DNA of 64,000 nt from Dehalococcoidia bacterium (GCA_022819585.1 JAJEGY010000009.1:1-64000); one strand, 5' to 3'. Numbered from the stretch's first letter, positions 9,558 to 19,678 are shown. The notes: generated by a model not told the origin, from the sequence alone. Translations and numbers: made by a program.

Positions 9558-10760
9558 TCATCCCTGCATCAACGCGGCGATTCCCGGCAACGTCTTGCCT
9601 TCCAGATATTCAAGAGACGCGCCTCCACCAGTTGAGACGTGTGTCAACTTGTCGCCGATTCCCAGCGCGTTTATGGCTTCGACAGTTGAACCGCCACCTG
9701 CCAACTTGAAAGCGTAGTCATTTGCTGCTATCGCGGCGGCGACCTTTTCGGTGCCCCGAGCGAAGGGTTTCCACTCGAACAACCCCATCGGCCCATTCCA
9801 AATCACCTTTTTCGCGGAGGTGATGATCCCGACGAATTCTGTGACTGTTTTCCGTCCAATGTCGAGGACGTAGCCGGAATTCGGTATCGAATCAACGTCT
9901 ATCTCAACAGAGCTTGAATTCGCGTCGAATTTCTCCGCAACTACGACATCCGAAGGCAAACGCAACTTCGCCTTGATCGAAGAATCCGTTAGCAACACCT
10001 CCGCAGCAGTCAACTCTTCTTCACTCAATTCAGTTGACCCAATCCCTCTGCCCTGCGCGGCCAGCATTGCAGAAACCATCCCTCCACCAATCAGGATCGC
10101 GTCAACATTGGGAACCAAGTTCTCGACTACACCAAGTTTGTCAGCTACCTTAGCCCCGCCAAGTAGCGCAACGGCCGGCCGTTCATCAGACACCAAAGCG
10201 CGATCCAGCGCCTCAATCTCCGTTCGCATCAACAAACCTGCATAGGTAGGCAAGATCTCAGCAACCCCGACTATCGAAGCATGGGCTCGGTGCGACGCAC
10301 CAAACGCATCGTTCACGTACACATCAGCGATCGATGCCAACGACCGCGAAAACTCCGCATCATTCGCCTCCTCGCCCGGATCAAATCGCAGGTTCTCAAG
10401 TATCGCGACCTCTCCATCATCCAACCTGTCAACTGCATGGCGCGCATCTTGACCAATTGGTCCATCTGCGGGTCTCACATCGATGCCAAGCGCCTCCGAT
10501 ATCCGCGTCCTGACGGGTTCGATACGCATCTCCGGCACCACTTTGCCTTGTGGGCGACCGAGGTGCGAACACAAAACGACCTTCGCGCCTTTGATCCGTA
10601 ACAGTTCAATCGTCGGGATGGTCGAATGTATCCGGCTGTCATCTGAAATTTCCGTCGTCCCGGGCCGAAATGTCACATTCAGGTCGGCGCGCAACAACAC
10701 TCGCTTGCCACGTAGGGAGGCTTCCTCGATCTTAGGCAACGAGACCGACACTGCAGGCAT
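9558..10760 (-). CDS. pgk: Phosphoglycerate kinase
   Basis: Catalyses 1,3-bisphosphoglycerate + ADP to 3-phosphoglycerate + ATP. At 400 residues it is full length. Landmarks are RVLLRADLNV near the start, the HLGRPQG loop, AFGASHRAHAS, LLGGAKVADKLGV and the GGGSTVEAI ATP-site segment. The ATG at 10760 lies 5 nt after the stop of the upstream prenyl-synthase-like gene, so translation is likely coupled. tpiA lies downstream. Confidence 0.95.
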   Translation of the reverse strand: MPAVSVSLPKIEEASLRGKRVLLRADLNVTFRPGTTEISDDSRIHSTIPTIELLRIKGAKVVLCSHLGRPQGKVVPEMRIEPVRTRISEALGIDVRPADGPIGQDARHAVDRLDDGEVAILENLRFDPGEEANDAEFSRSLASIADVYVNDAFGASHRAHASIVGVAEILPTYAGLLMRTEIEALDRALVSDERPAVALLGGAKVADKLGVVENLVPNVDAILIGGGMVSAMLAAQGRGIGSTELSEEELTAAEVLLTDSSIKAKLRLPSDVVVAEKFDANSSSVEIDVDSIPNSGYVLDIGRKTVTEFVGIITSAKKVIWNGPMGLFEWKPFARGTEKVAAAIAANDYAFKLAGGGSTVEAINALGIGDKLTHVSTGGGASLEYLEGKTLPGIAALMQG

Positions 10761-10765
10761 CCTGC

Positions 10766-11836
10766 TTAATCTCGATCTGCGGAACCGACCATGTCGTGGA
10801 TTTGGTCGATATCGCCAATATCCCGAGCCAACACCATCAGTCTGGCCGCATCGCTAGCACCTACGCCTGCCTCCGACAACGCGGCTTCGGCATTAGCAAG
10901 ATGAGACTCGATCTGCTCAACAGTGAACTCCCGTGCACCAGCGTCAACCACCAACTGGGTCAATTCCGAAATCCGAGAAGGATCGATCACGCGCTGCATG
11001 TACATCTCTCCGGCCTTACGCAGGACCGAAGGGTCCTTCACACTGTCAAACAAATACGAGACCGGCAAGGTCTTCTTCTTCGAAATAACCCTTCCCTGCT
11101 CCACAGGGTTTCGCTCTGTTCCGCCGAAAAATGCTGCCCAGTCGGCCGAAAGCTGCCTGACTATTCCTATGTTCTCGCCATACTTCCGCAACGCCAATCG
11201 TCTTTCCATACCGAAGTCATCGTCGAATATGGAGGCCAGTTCAGCAGATGCCCCATAGAGCGAACCCACACGCATTGCGACCATGTCGAGGTACTCCGAC
11301 ACGGAAACCGATGTGCGCTCTTGAAACGCAACGTCGAGAAACTCCCCTTCGCATCTCCGCAGAACTGCATCGTCGACGATCTCCAACGCCTTGCTAACGC
11401 GTTCAAGCGACTCTCCAACGTCGCAAAGCTCAAACAACGATAATCTCGCCAAAGCGTGCATTCCATCGCCCGTGTTGATCGCTTGAGAAGGTCCCCACTT
11501 CCACCAGACCGACGCTCTGCCCAACCGCTCAGTATTCCCATCCTGCACATCACCGTGGATCAGCGCAAAGTTGTACATCAACTCAACTGAGATGGCGTAT
11601 TTCAAGGCCGCGGTGTAATCACCGTGCAAAACCTGAGCAACCGCCAACAGCAAAGAACCATGTAGCCGACGTTCAGTCGGTCCTATTGTTTCCGTGCTGG
11701 GCTCATCAGTGTGGCCCAATTGCCACGACATCATCTGATAAATCTCTAATTCTCTACCTTCGAAGAATGTACGGATAGCATCCTCAAGTTGGTCTTCTGC
11801 CTCAGCCGGAAGCAATGCGCTCACCATCTCGGTCAT
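10766..11836 (-). CDS. Polyprenyl synthetase-like protein with degenerate Asp-rich motifs
   Basis: A 356-residue all-helical protein resembling trans-isoprenyl diphosphate synthases. The region normally carrying the first Asp-rich motif reads LIHGDVQDGN (residues about 92-101), so the first Asp of LIHDDxxD is Gly. The second motif region reads VRQLSADWAAFFG, where QLxDDxxD is expected. The classic metal-binding sets are therefore incomplete. It may be a non-catalytic subunit, a diverged enzyme, or a distant relative. Its ATG overlaps the stop of tsaC by 4 nt, and pgk follows 5 nt later, which suggests one operon. Confidence 0.55.
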   Translation of the reverse strand: MTEMVSALLPAEAEDQLEDAIRTFFEGRELEIYQMMSWQLGHTDEPSTETIGPTERRLHGSLLLAVAQVLHGDYTAALKYAISVELMYNFALIHGDVQDGNTERLGRASVWWKWGPSQAINTGDGMHALARLSLFELCDVGESLERVSKALEIVDDAVLRRCEGEFLDVAFQERTSVSVSEYLDMVAMRVGSLYGASAELASIFDDDFGMERRLALRKYGENIGIVRQLSADWAAFFGGTERNPVEQGRVISKKKTLPVSYLFDSVKDPSVLRKAGEMYMQRVIDPSRISELTQLVVDAGAREFTVEQIESHLANAEAALSEAGVGASDAARLMVLARDIGDIDQIHDMVGSADRD

Positions 11837-12480
11837 GCGTGCACCTTCAATGTGGTTTCGATTTCCTTCTGGGATATTGGCCCTTCCCGCAACACGCGCA
11901 CACTCCCGTCGACTACCTCAACTACGGTCGATGCCGCTGATTCCTGACCACACTCGCCGACAACTATCGCGTCAAGTTCATCGCCCATGGCATCGGCAAT
12001 CACGCGCCAATCTTTACTGGGCGGTTCACCTGAGATATTGGCACTCGTACCCGTCAGGCCCATCCCTGCCTCTGATATGAGTTTGAGCGCGAGGTCGTGA
12101 TTGGGTTTACGCAACCCTACGGTATCCAAACCAGCTGTCAATATCGCAGGCACATCGTTAGCCGCCGCGACGACGATGGTCAACGCGCCGGGCCAAAACC
12201 GATCAGTTATAACCTCAGAAGATTTCCCAAATTCACCAGACAATCTATCAATCTGTGAGCGTTCGGAGACCAAAACTGGCATTGGAGTTGTGACGGGACG
12301 TCTCTTGATCTCAAACGCGCGCTTGATCGCCGATTCGTTCATAGCATCCACGCCTAGCGCGTAAAAGGTATCGGTGGGAAACGCAATTACGCCGCCAGAC
12401 TTAACCGCGTCGACGGCCTCGCTCAAATCGATCTGATCCAACGTCATCGAAACCTGACCAGCGCTATTGACAACACGCAC
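11833..12480 (-). CDS. tsaC: Threonylcarbamoyl-AMP synthase (TsaC/Sua5 family)
   Basis: Makes threonylcarbamoyl-adenylate from threonine, bicarbonate and ATP for the t6A37 modification of ANN-reading tRNAs. A YrdC domain fills the 215 residues: GGVIAFPTDTFYALG, KRRPVTTPMPVLV and TGTSANISGEPP. There is no Sua5 C-terminal domain. The frame opens with GTG at 12480; an ATG at 12447 is as likely. It is the first gene of the minus-strand run and is divergent from guaA across about 90 nt. Confidence 0.9.
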   Translation of the reverse strand: MRVVNSAGQVSMTLDQIDLSEAVDAVKSGGVIAFPTDTFYALGVDAMNESAIKRAFEIKRRPVTTPMPVLVSERSQIDRLSGEFGKSSEVITDRFWPGALTIVVAAANDVPAILTAGLDTVGLRKPNHDLALKLISEAGMGLTGTSANISGEPPSKDWRVIADAMGDELDAIVVGECGQESAASTVVEVVDGSVRVLREGPISQKEIETTLKVHA

Positions 12481-12544
12481 TTTGACTATCGTACAACCGC
12501 ACCTCGCCCAAGCACTTGACGGAAGCGAACCACTGTCGAGAGAT

Positions 12545-12550
12545 TAGAAT
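12545..12550 (+). promoter_or_regulatory. TAGAAT box before guaA
   Basis: TAGAATC-type -10-like hexamer 22 nt before the guaA ATG. The same hexamer precedes several other genes in the window (17841, 29520, 31423, 35996). No convincing -35 is seen. Confidence 0.4.
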
Positions 12551-12572
12551 CTGGAATTAGCATCATTCCAAT

Positions 12573-14240
12573 ATGACGTCCGTTAGACCCGATACCACCT
12601 CCCACCGCGTCGCCACTTCTGACGACATCGAACTCAATACGTATCTTGAGATCGCTGAACGCGATCGGTTACATGGGGAGTCACCTTCAGTCCCCGTCCG
12701 GACCGAGTCGATCGTCATCCTGGACTTCGGGTCCCAATACAGCCGGCTTATCGCTCGACGTGTCCGTGAGGCCAACGTCTACTGCGAGATCATCCCTTTC
12801 GACGCTGGACCGGACGTCCTGCATCTTCAAGACGTCAAAGGCATCATCCTAAGCGGCGGTCCGAACAGCGTGTACGACAACGGTGCACCATTGATTCCGT
12901 CTTGGGTATTCGACTCTGGTGTGCCGATCTTGGGCATCTGCTATGGAATGCAGGCATTAGCGCACCAGCTAGGCGGTGCTGTTGTTGCCGGCATCGAGAG
13001 AGAATACGGACACGCCCTGCTCCACCTCAACGGTGCCATCCACCCGCTCTTCCAAGGACTCGACACCACCGTTCCGGTTTGGATGAGTCACGGCGACCGC
13101 ATCTCTGAAATGCCGCCCGGGTTCCTTTCGCTCGCATTTTCAGAGAACTCGCCCTGTGCCGTCATGGGCAACGAGACGATGCGTGCCTACGGCATCCAAT
13201 TCCACCCCGAAGTTACTCATACACAACAGGGCGACCAGATTATCCGCAACTTCGTTCATGGTATTTGCGGTGCATCCGGGTCCTGGACACCTCGAAACTT
13301 CGTACGAGACTCGATTTCGCGGATTAAGCAGCAAGTCGGCGATGGAAAAGTCGTGTGCGCCCTATCCGGTGGCGTTGACTCGTCGGTTGCAGCCGCACTG
13401 ATCCACCGCGCCATAGGCGACCGGCTCACATGCATCTTTGTAGACAACGGCCTGATGCGCCGAGGTGAAGCTGAGCGTGTCCAGTCCGTTTTCGCAAGCC
13501 AATTGGGCGTCAACCTCAGATTCGTCGACGGTACTGAACGTTTCCTCAGCGAACTTAAAGAGGTGGTCGATCCCGAAGAAAAACGCCGACGGATCGGCGA
13601 GACCTTCATCCGCATCTTCGAAGAAGAGGCTCGAGACATCGGCGAGGTCGATTTTCTCGCCCAAGGCACGCTCTACCCTGACGTTATCGAATCGGTCTCT
13701 CCAGAAAGCTCAGCCGCACACAAAATCAAAACCCATCATAACGTCGGCGGACTGCCCGAGAAAATGGATCTCAAGCTCGTCGAACCGCTTCGCCACATGT
13801 TCAAAGACGAGGTCCGTGAAGCTGGTCGCGAGTTAGGTCTATCTCCACAGTCCGTCAACCGTCAACCTTTCCCGGGACCGGGATTGGCTATCCGAATCAT
13901 GGGCGAAGTAACCTACGAAAAGCTCGAAATCCTTCGCGCCGCTGATTGGATCGTAGTTGACGAGATAAAAGACGCCGGACTTTACGAGCAGCTCTGGCAA
14001 AGCTTTGCCGTGCTCACCGATACCCAAAGCGTCGGCGTGATGGGCGATGCTAGGACCTATCAATACGTCGTTGCCATTCGTGCTGTTGTGAGCGCCGACG
14101 CCATGACCGCGGATTGGGCACGCCTCCCCTATGAGACGATCGCTCGAATGTCCAACCGCATCGTCAACGAGGTCCCAGAGGTCAATCGCGTGGTTCTCGA
14201 CATCACAAGCAAACCGCCTGGGACTATCGAATGGGAATAA
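12573..14240 (+). CDS. guaA: GMP synthase (glutamine-hydrolysing)
   Basis: Last step of GMP synthesis: XMP + glutamine + ATP to GMP. The class I glutamine amidotransferase domain has the nucleophile in [15 protein letters not shown] and the His/Glu pair in FHPEVTHT. The ATP-pyrophosphatase domain has the P-loop [11 protein letters not shown]. The C-terminal dimerisation domain ends in the normal PPGTIEWE. Length is 555, some 40 residues longer than usual because about 45 residues precede [11 protein letters not shown]; a later start is possible. It heads a purine operon with purD 19 nt downstream. Confidence 0.95.
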   Translation: MTSVRPDTTSHRVATSDDIELNTYLEIAERDRLHGESPSVPVRTESIVILDFGSQYSRLIARRVREANVYCEIIPFDAGPDVLHLQDVKGIILSGGPNSVYDNGAPLIPSWVFDSGVPILGICYGMQALAHQLGGAVVAGIEREYGHALLHLNGAIHPLFQGLDTTVPVWMSHGDRISEMPPGFLSLAFSENSPCAVMGNETMRAYGIQFHPEVTHTQQGDQIIRNFVHGICGASGSWTPRNFVRDSISRIKQQVGDGKVVCALSGGVDSSVAAALIHRAIGDRLTCIFVDNGLMRRGEAERVQSVFASQLGVNLRFVDGTERFLSELKEVVDPEEKRRRIGETFIRIFEEEARDIGEVDFLAQGTLYPDVIESVSPESSAAHKIKTHHNVGGLPEKMDLKLVEPLRHMFKDEVREAGRELGLSPQSVNRQPFPGPGLAIRIMGEVTYEKLEILRAADWIVVDEIKDAGLYEQLWQSFAVLTDTQSVGVMGDARTYQYVVAIRAVVSADAMTADWARLPYETIARMSNRIVNEVPEVNRVVLDITSKPPGTIEWE

Positions 14241-14259
14241 CTCAACTCTCCGAGACACA

Positions 14260-15528
14260 ATGAAGGTACTCGTAATCGGATCCGGCGGCAGGGAGCACGC
14301 CCTAACTTGGAAACTCGCCAAATCTGAGCTCGTTTCCCACATCATTTGCACGCCGGACAATCCCGGTATTGCACAACTCGCCGATACCGACGAGGTTAGT
14401 GCTGAAGACGTCGAAGGAGTAGTCGAGTTAGCAACCGAGAAGGGGCCTGATCTCGTCGTCGTAGGTCCTGAAGCGCCTTTGGTTGGCGGTTTGGCGGATA
14501 GGCTCAATGACCGGAACATACACGTATTCGGCCCTTCGGCATGTGCGGCCAGAATCGAAGGCTCAAAATCCTGGGCCAACGATCTGATGTATCGCTATGA
14601 CATCCCCTGTCCACAAAGCCGAACTTTCGAAAGCGCGGCGATGGCGATTAACTACGTCGAATCACAACCTGTAGGATCCGTGGTTGTCAAAGCTGATGGC
14701 TTGGCCGCTGGCAAAGGCGTGACCGTTCCTGAATCCGTCGCAGAGACTGTTACCGCCATATCCGAGGCTATGGAACAGCACGCTTTCGGGGACGCTGGCA
14801 ATACGATCGTGATCGAAGAAAGACTTACTGGCCCCGAACTCAGTGTTTTCGCTTTCGTGGACGGTGAGTTTGTGTCCGAACCCGTGGCCGCACGAGATTA
14901 CAAACGGGCCTATGACGGCGACCTCGGCGCAAACACAGGAGGAATGGGAGCCTATACGTCCCCCAATCTGTGCTCGCCGTCTGATCTGCGACATATCCGC
15001 GAAACCATACTCGAACCTGTAGCCCTTGCGTTGGTTAAAGAAGGGTCCCTTTACCGTGGAGTCCTTTATGCCGGCCTGATGTTGACGGAAGCTGGCCCCC
15101 AAGTCATCGAGTTCAACTGCCGTTTTGGAGACCCTGAGTGTGAACCCCTAATGCTGCGGCTAGATTCCGATCTGGCCGAGGTATGTATGGCAGTAGCTGA
15201 AGGACGGCTTGAAGAATCTCCAGTGATTTGGAACGATAACTACGCCGTAGGGGTCGTGGTCGTCTCAGGCGGCTATCCTGCCTCATACCAAACCGGTTAT
15301 CCGATCGAAGGCCAATTGCCCTCCGATGGCGACGCCATCGTGTTTCACGCTGGAACCGCCACTGACGACAATGGTTCGCTTGTCACCGCGGGCGGGAGAG
15401 TTCTTGTGGCAACCGCTTCGTCACCCAATTCCATCGCTGAGGCTCGTGCCGCGGCGTTTACTCTAGCATCGGACATTCAATTTGACGGTGCTCGTTACAG
15501 GACAGATATCGCCGCCAACGCGGTCTAG
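14260..15528 (+). CDS. purD: Phosphoribosylamine-glycine ligase (GARS)
   Basis: Second step of de novo purine synthesis: joins glycine to phosphoribosylamine with ATP. 422 residues, normal for PurD. Starts with the Rossmann-like MKVLVIGSGGREHAL; the ATP-grasp part shows VVVKADGLAAGKGV, GGMGAYTS and EFNCRFGDPECE. The ATG at 14260 is chosen because it begins this canonical N terminus; the frame is open further upstream inside guaA. Part of guaA-purD-purB-purC. Confidence 0.96.
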   Translation: MKVLVIGSGGREHALTWKLAKSELVSHIICTPDNPGIAQLADTDEVSAEDVEGVVELATEKGPDLVVVGPEAPLVGGLADRLNDRNIHVFGPSACAARIEGSKSWANDLMYRYDIPCPQSRTFESAAMAINYVESQPVGSVVVKADGLAAGKGVTVPESVAETVTAISEAMEQHAFGDAGNTIVIEERLTGPELSVFAFVDGEFVSEPVAARDYKRAYDGDLGANTGGMGAYTSPNLCSPSDLRHIRETILEPVALALVKEGSLYRGVLYAGLMLTEAGPQVIEFNCRFGDPECEPLMLRLDSDLAEVCMAVAEGRLEESPVIWNDNYAVGVVVVSGGYPASYQTGYPIEGQLPSDGDAIVFHAGTATDDNGSLVTAGGRVLVATASSPNSIAEARAAAFTLASDIQFDGARYRTDIAANAV

Positions 15529-15589
15529 GCAAACCGTGAATTAGTATTCTTCAATCTCGAAGCAACCAATCTCGCCAGAGCACCCCTAA

Positions 15590-16900
15590 ATGATCCCCCG
15601 CTACTCAAGACTTGCCATGAGTCGAATATGGTCTGAGGACCACCAGTTCGACCTCTGGCTGAAGGTGGAGATTGCAGCATGCGAAGCGTGGTCGCGATTG
15701 GGAGTCATCAACAACGACGACATTCGGAAGATCCGCAAAGCGAAATTCTCCCGCGAAGAGTACGACCACCAGTTCGAAGAGACACGTCACGATCTCGTTT
15801 CGTTCACTCGCGCCGTAGCAACGACCCTTGGTGAAGAAGGCCGTTGGATTCACCACGGGCTCACATCAAACGACGTCAAAGACACCGCACTCGCGATGCA
15901 GATGTCCGATGCGACATCACTCCTCATCGACGGGATTGACGCTTTAATGTCCGCACTGGCTAAACGCGCGATCGAGTTCAAACACACCCTGTGCATGGGT
16001 CGTTCCCACGGCATCCATGCCGAACCCATGTCCTTCGGCCTGAAACTAGCGCTCTGGTGGTCGGAAATGCGCCGTAACCGTGACCGGGCAACCGCTATGA
16101 AGGAGCGTGTATCCGTCGGAATGCTCTCCGGCCCAGTGGGGACGTTCGCCGGGATTCCTATCGAGATCGAACAGCACGTTTGCGCAGAACTCGGCCTCAA
16201 ACCTGCCGAAGTGTCAAACCAAGTCATTCAGCGAGATCGCCATGCCGAATACCTCCAAGTCCTCGCGCTTATTGCTGCAACTCTCGACAAGATGGCAACT
16301 GAAATACGCTCTCTTCAACGAACGGAAATAGGCGAAGTAGAAGAACCATTCGGTCAACCGGGTTATGTGAGTAAGGGCTCATCTTCGATGCCTCACAAGC
16401 GAAATCCCGAACTCTCCGAGCGTATCTGCGGCTTGGCAAGAGTTATCCGATCAAATTCCATTGTTGGGCTTGAAAACGTGGCTTTGTGGCACGAGCGCGA
16501 TATCTCTCACTCCTCAGCCGAGCGTGTTGTCCTTGCAGATTCGTCCCTAGCCCTCGACTATTCCCTCGACCTTATGACCGGCATCATCGCCAACATGACC
16601 GTCAAACCCGACCGCATGCGTCGCAACATGGACCTTACCCACGGTTTGGTCTTCTCACCACGCGTAATGCTTGCTCTAGTCGAAGCTGGCGTCGAGCGTG
16701 GTGTGGCATACGACGCAGTTCAAGGCGCTGCAATGAAGGCGCTGGACGACCAAACCGACTTCCAGGCGATCATCGGCGCCGATGAAATCGTCACTACCCA
16801 TCTAGACGACGACACGTTGACCGATCTCTTTGACTACAACTACTTCATCGAACAGGTAGACCCGATCTTCGACCGTCTAGGCATAGAGGAGGTAGTTTGA
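15590..16900 (+). CDS. purB: Adenylosuccinate lyase
   Basis: Cleaves SAICAR and adenylosuccinate, releasing fumarate, in purine synthesis. 436 residues. The fumarase/aspartase-superfamily signature GSSSMPHKRNP is intact, with TSNDVKDTA and the GRSHGIHAEPM segment earlier. Starts with MIPRYSRLAMSRIW, typical of the shorter bacterial PurB. Its TGA stop overlaps the TTG start of purC, which implies translational coupling. Confidence 0.96.
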   Translation: MIPRYSRLAMSRIWSEDHQFDLWLKVEIAACEAWSRLGVINNDDIRKIRKAKFSREEYDHQFEETRHDLVSFTRAVATTLGEEGRWIHHGLTSNDVKDTALAMQMSDATSLLIDGIDALMSALAKRAIEFKHTLCMGRSHGIHAEPMSFGLKLALWWSEMRRNRDRATAMKERVSVGMLSGPVGTFAGIPIEIEQHVCAELGLKPAEVSNQVIQRDRHAEYLQVLALIAATLDKMATEIRSLQRTEIGEVEEPFGQPGYVSKGSSSMPHKRNPELSERICGLARVIRSNSIVGLENVALWHERDISHSSAERVVLADSSLALDYSLDLMTGIIANMTVKPDRMRRNMDLTHGLVFSPRVMLALVEAGVERGVAYDAVQGAAMKALDDQTDFQAIIGADEIVTTHLDDDTLTDLFDYNYFIEQVDPIFDRLGIEEVV

Positions 16901-17817
16901 GCACTCAAAATGCCGTTCTGACCACCGACTTGCCCGGCCTCGTCCACCGAGGAAAAGTCCGGGACACCTACCGCGTCTCCGACGGTATCCTCATGATGAT
17001 CGCCACCGATCGTATCTCCGCGTTCGATGTCATCATGAATGATCCCGTTCCTCAAAAAGGCGTCCTCCTGGCCAAAATGTCCGCCTTCTGGTTTCGAAAC
17101 GTCATCGCCGACATCGTTGACAACCACATGATCGGAATGGCATCCGACCCGGAGATAGCTGCTATGGTCGGCAACACCGGTGCTCTCGCCAACCTACCGA
17201 GCGAGTGGGGAGACCGCGCAATGCTCATACGAGAGGCCGAACGTATCGACATGGAATGCGTGGTCCGTGGATACTTAGCGGGTGCAGGCTGGGCCGAATA
17301 CGAAAGCAACGGGACTCTGAACAGCGCCTCGTTGCCTAAAGGTTTACGCGCCGCCGAACGTCTCCCCGAACCCCTATTCACACCATCTACGAAGCCAGAA
17401 GAGGGGCACGACCTCCCATTAACCGAGGCCGAAGCCAAAAACCTTGTGGGCACAGAACTCCACGACGAATTGAAAGAAACCAGCATCGCCATCTACGAAC
17501 GCGCCCGAAAACATGCCGAAGATCATGGCATGATTCTCGTTGACACCAAATTCGAATTCGGCTTCGTAGACGGTGCCCTGACCCTGATCGATGAAGTCTT
17601 GACTCCCGACTCCAGCCGCTTCTGGGACGCCGATGATTGGCAACCCGGAGCGTTCCCACTTGCGTATGACAAACAGCATCTCCGAGAGTGGCTGCTGTCA
17701 ACCAGCTGGAACCGCGAGCCACCACCACCAAAGGTCCCCGCCGAAGTGATGGACATGACGCGGCAACGCTACATCTCCGCATATGAACGACTGACGGGTT
17801 CAGTGTTCAGCGTCTGA
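16897..17817 (+). CDS. purC: SAICAR synthase
   Basis: Joins aspartate to CAIR with ATP to form SAICAR. 306 residues, the longer single-domain type. The RGKVRDTYRV start, DRISAFDVIM, the MECVVRGYLAGAGWAEY core and LVDTKFEFGFVDG are visible. The start codon is TTG at 16897, overlapping the purB stop (TTGA) and preceded by a good GAGGAGG. The chosen start agrees with the family N terminus. Confidence 0.96.
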   Translation: MSTQNAVLTTDLPGLVHRGKVRDTYRVSDGILMMIATDRISAFDVIMNDPVPQKGVLLAKMSAFWFRNVIADIVDNHMIGMASDPEIAAMVGNTGALANLPSEWGDRAMLIREAERIDMECVVRGYLAGAGWAEYESNGTLNSASLPKGLRAAERLPEPLFTPSTKPEEGHDLPLTEAEAKNLVGTELHDELKETSIAIYERARKHAEDHGMILVDTKFEFGFVDGALTLIDEVLTPDSSRFWDADDWQPGAFPLAYDKQHLREWLLSTSWNREPPPPKVPAEVMDMTRQRYISAYERLTGSVFSV

Positions 17818-17840
17818 TATTTAGTTCCGCATCCTTGAAA

Positions 17841-17846
17841 TAGAAT
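17841..17846 (+). promoter_or_regulatory. TAGAAT box just before the DUF3105 gene
   Basis: TAGAAT is followed after only 9 nt by the ATG at 17856, and I see no Shine-Dalgarno sequence. If it is a -10 element, the mRNA would be leaderless or nearly so. Confidence 0.45.
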
Positions 17847-17855
17847 CTTAAGTTC

Positions 17856-18593
17856 ATGACACAGTCTAGAAACAGAATTGCAACCACTCGGCCCGAGCAC
17901 CGGCGCGGCATGACCCGATCACAGGTCCGCGAAGAACGACGGTCCCGGAGCAATCGCCGCAAACAACGCAAACGCACCGTCCTTATCGCACTCGGGTCGG
18001 TCTTCGCCGTATTAATCATCTTCGCCCTTGTCTTCCAACAGGGATTCGTCTCTCAAGACCAACAACTTGGAGGCGAGCGTGGGCCGTACAACAGTGGCGG
18101 GCCGGTACCCGAAGACCCCGACGACGGTCGAGCACACGTTCCCGACTCCGTCGTGCCTGAAACGCGATACAGCGTCTATCCCCCAACCTCTGGCCCCCAC
18201 TGGAACTCCCTTGGCAGTGCCGCAAACAACTTCGAACGAGCGCCAACTGCATGGGGCCCATATGAGCGCGTGATTCCCGATCAAGTGCTCATACACAACC
18301 TCGAACACGGCGGCATCGGCATGCACTACGATACGACCAAATGCTCTGGCGACGGATGCACAGCAATTGCCGAAACATTCAAACGTATCGCCAAGGACTG
18401 GAACGATGACGACACTTACACTGGTTTTGTCATCTCCCCTTACCCCTTCACCGACACCGTCATCACCCTTACCGCGTGGCGTCACCACTTAAGACTCGAC
18501 GAGATCAACGAACCCAAAATCCTCGAATTCATCGACGCCTATTTCGACCGGGGATTCGAACCGCAGGTCGCTGGTATGACATCAGTCAGGTGA
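17856..18593 (+). CDS. DUF3105 domain protein, membrane-anchored
   Basis: 245 residues of unknown function. A basic N-terminal stretch rich in Arg/Lys (residues 1-45) is followed by one membrane helix (about 46-65), placing the rest outside the cytoplasm. The DUF3105 domain shows YPPTSGPHW, LIHNLEHGGIGMHY with conserved His residues, and a CSGDGC pair. His/Cys content suggests metal binding, which is inference. It sits between purC and purS but its function in purine synthesis is doubtful; it ends 3 nt before purS. Confidence 0.8.
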   Translation: MTQSRNRIATTRPEHRRGMTRSQVREERRSRSNRRKQRKRTVLIALGSVFAVLIIFALVFQQGFVSQDQQLGGERGPYNSGGPVPEDPDDGRAHVPDSVVPETRYSVYPPTSGPHWNSLGSAANNFERAPTAWGPYERVIPDQVLIHNLEHGGIGMHYDTTKCSGDGCTAIAETFKRIAKDWNDDDTYTGFVISPYPFTDTVITLTAWRHHLRLDEINEPKILEFIDAYFDRGFEPQVAGMTSVR

Positions 18594-18596
18594 TCA

Positions 18597-18857
18597 ATGA
18601 CGATGAGCGGAACCTACCTAGCCCACATCCGCGTCTCGTTTAAACCCGGTGTCCACGATCCCGAGTCCGAAACGATCGATCGGGCCCTCACCCGTCTAGG
18701 TTTTGACCAGATCGCTTCGTTACGATCCGGCAAGTTCTTCGATATTCACATCGAAGCGAAAACCCCTGACCAAGCGGAACGGACCGCCAGCAAGATGTGC
18801 GAGACATTACTGGCAAACCCCGTAATCGAGACCTATTCGGTCGAAATCGTCGACTAA
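18597..18857 (+). CDS. purS: Phosphoribosylformylglycinamidine synthase subunit PurS
   Basis: Small structural subunit (86 residues) that links PurQ and PurL in the FGAM synthase complex. The sequence has the typical VSFKPGVHDPESETIDRALTRLGF start, the GKFFDI strand and a VIETYSVEIVD end. purQ and purL normally follow but are absent; instead the next gene is a K+ channel on the opposite strand whose stop overlaps this one by 4 nt. A second ATG lies two codons downstream. Confidence 0.9.
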   Translation: MTMSGTYLAHIRVSFKPGVHDPESETIDRALTRLGFDQIASLRSGKFFDIHIEAKTPDQAERTASKMCETLLANPVIETYSVEIVD

Positions 18858-19585
18858 GCACTGCTTTCGCCCTCTTCTGCACCACCGTTTCCATTCTTCT
18901 CTCGCAAAGCTGTAGCCATCGCTGTCGCTACTATGCCAGCTGGTGCGGCGACGATACCTAATCCGCAAAGCACCACTACCGCGGTCATAATCTTGCCACC
19001 AACCGTGATCGGATATATATCCCCATATCCAACTGTTGTAAGCGTCGCAACGGCCCACCACAACGCGTCTCCCATGTGGCTGAACTGCTCGGGCTGTACC
19101 TCGTGTTCGAAATGATATGCTCCGAATGCCGCCATGAAGATTAACAATCCCGTGACGTTGAGAAACATCACAATCTCGTCACGCATCGAACCAAAAGATC
19201 GTGCAAGAGTCTGCATGGCAGTGTTGTAACGAGCCAACTTCAGCAGCCGCACAATCTGCAACACCCTGAGCAGTCGCAAGAACGCGAACTGCGGCAACGC
19301 CGCCAATCCCACTAAGACCGCGACCAAGTCGATGATCCCGAAGAACGAAAAAACATATGCCCGTTTATTCGGCGCGGTGGCCACCCTAACTACATACTCG
19401 ATAGCGAAGAAAATCACCGTCCCGTAGGCGATGTCATCAATCCAACCATTTGCAGGCCCCCAACTCGCGTGAATCAGCGCCGGAATCTGGGTATTGACCG
19501 TTGACGCCAACGCTGATGCCAAAATCACTGCAATTGCGGTCCACTCAAAAACGGTGCTCCGCCAGCTGGTCTGATCAATCATCAT
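18854..19585 (-). CDS. Voltage-gated potassium channel, six-helix type
   Basis: Ion channel subunit of 243 residues. Several hydrophobic helices precede an S4-like helix with regularly spaced Arg/Lys (LRLLRVLQIVRLLKLAR, about residues 104-119). The pore loop carries the K+ filter TTVGYGD (about 183-189). No RCK or cyclic-nucleotide domain follows; the C-terminal tail is short and acidic. The ATG at 19585, followed by a second ATG, has a good GGAGG upstream, so the longer frame to 19648 is unlikely. It converges on purS. Confidence 0.9.
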   Translation of the reverse strand: MMIDQTSWRSTVFEWTAIAVILASALASTVNTQIPALIHASWGPANGWIDDIAYGTVIFFAIEYVVRVATAPNKRAYVFSFFGIIDLVAVLVGLAALPQFAFLRLLRVLQIVRLLKLARYNTAMQTLARSFGSMRDEIVMFLNVTGLLIFMAAFGAYHFEHEVQPEQFSHMGDALWWAVATLTTVGYGDIYPITVGGKIMTAVVVLCGLGIVAAPAGIVATAMATALREKNGNGGAEEGESSA

Positions 19586-19678
19586 CGCCCTCCTGTTTGT
19601 CTGATGAGTTAGACGCGTGTTTATCGCCTCGTACGAGGGCGATGCCAAGTGGATCGGGAGGCTTTCTAGGCCTCTCCG

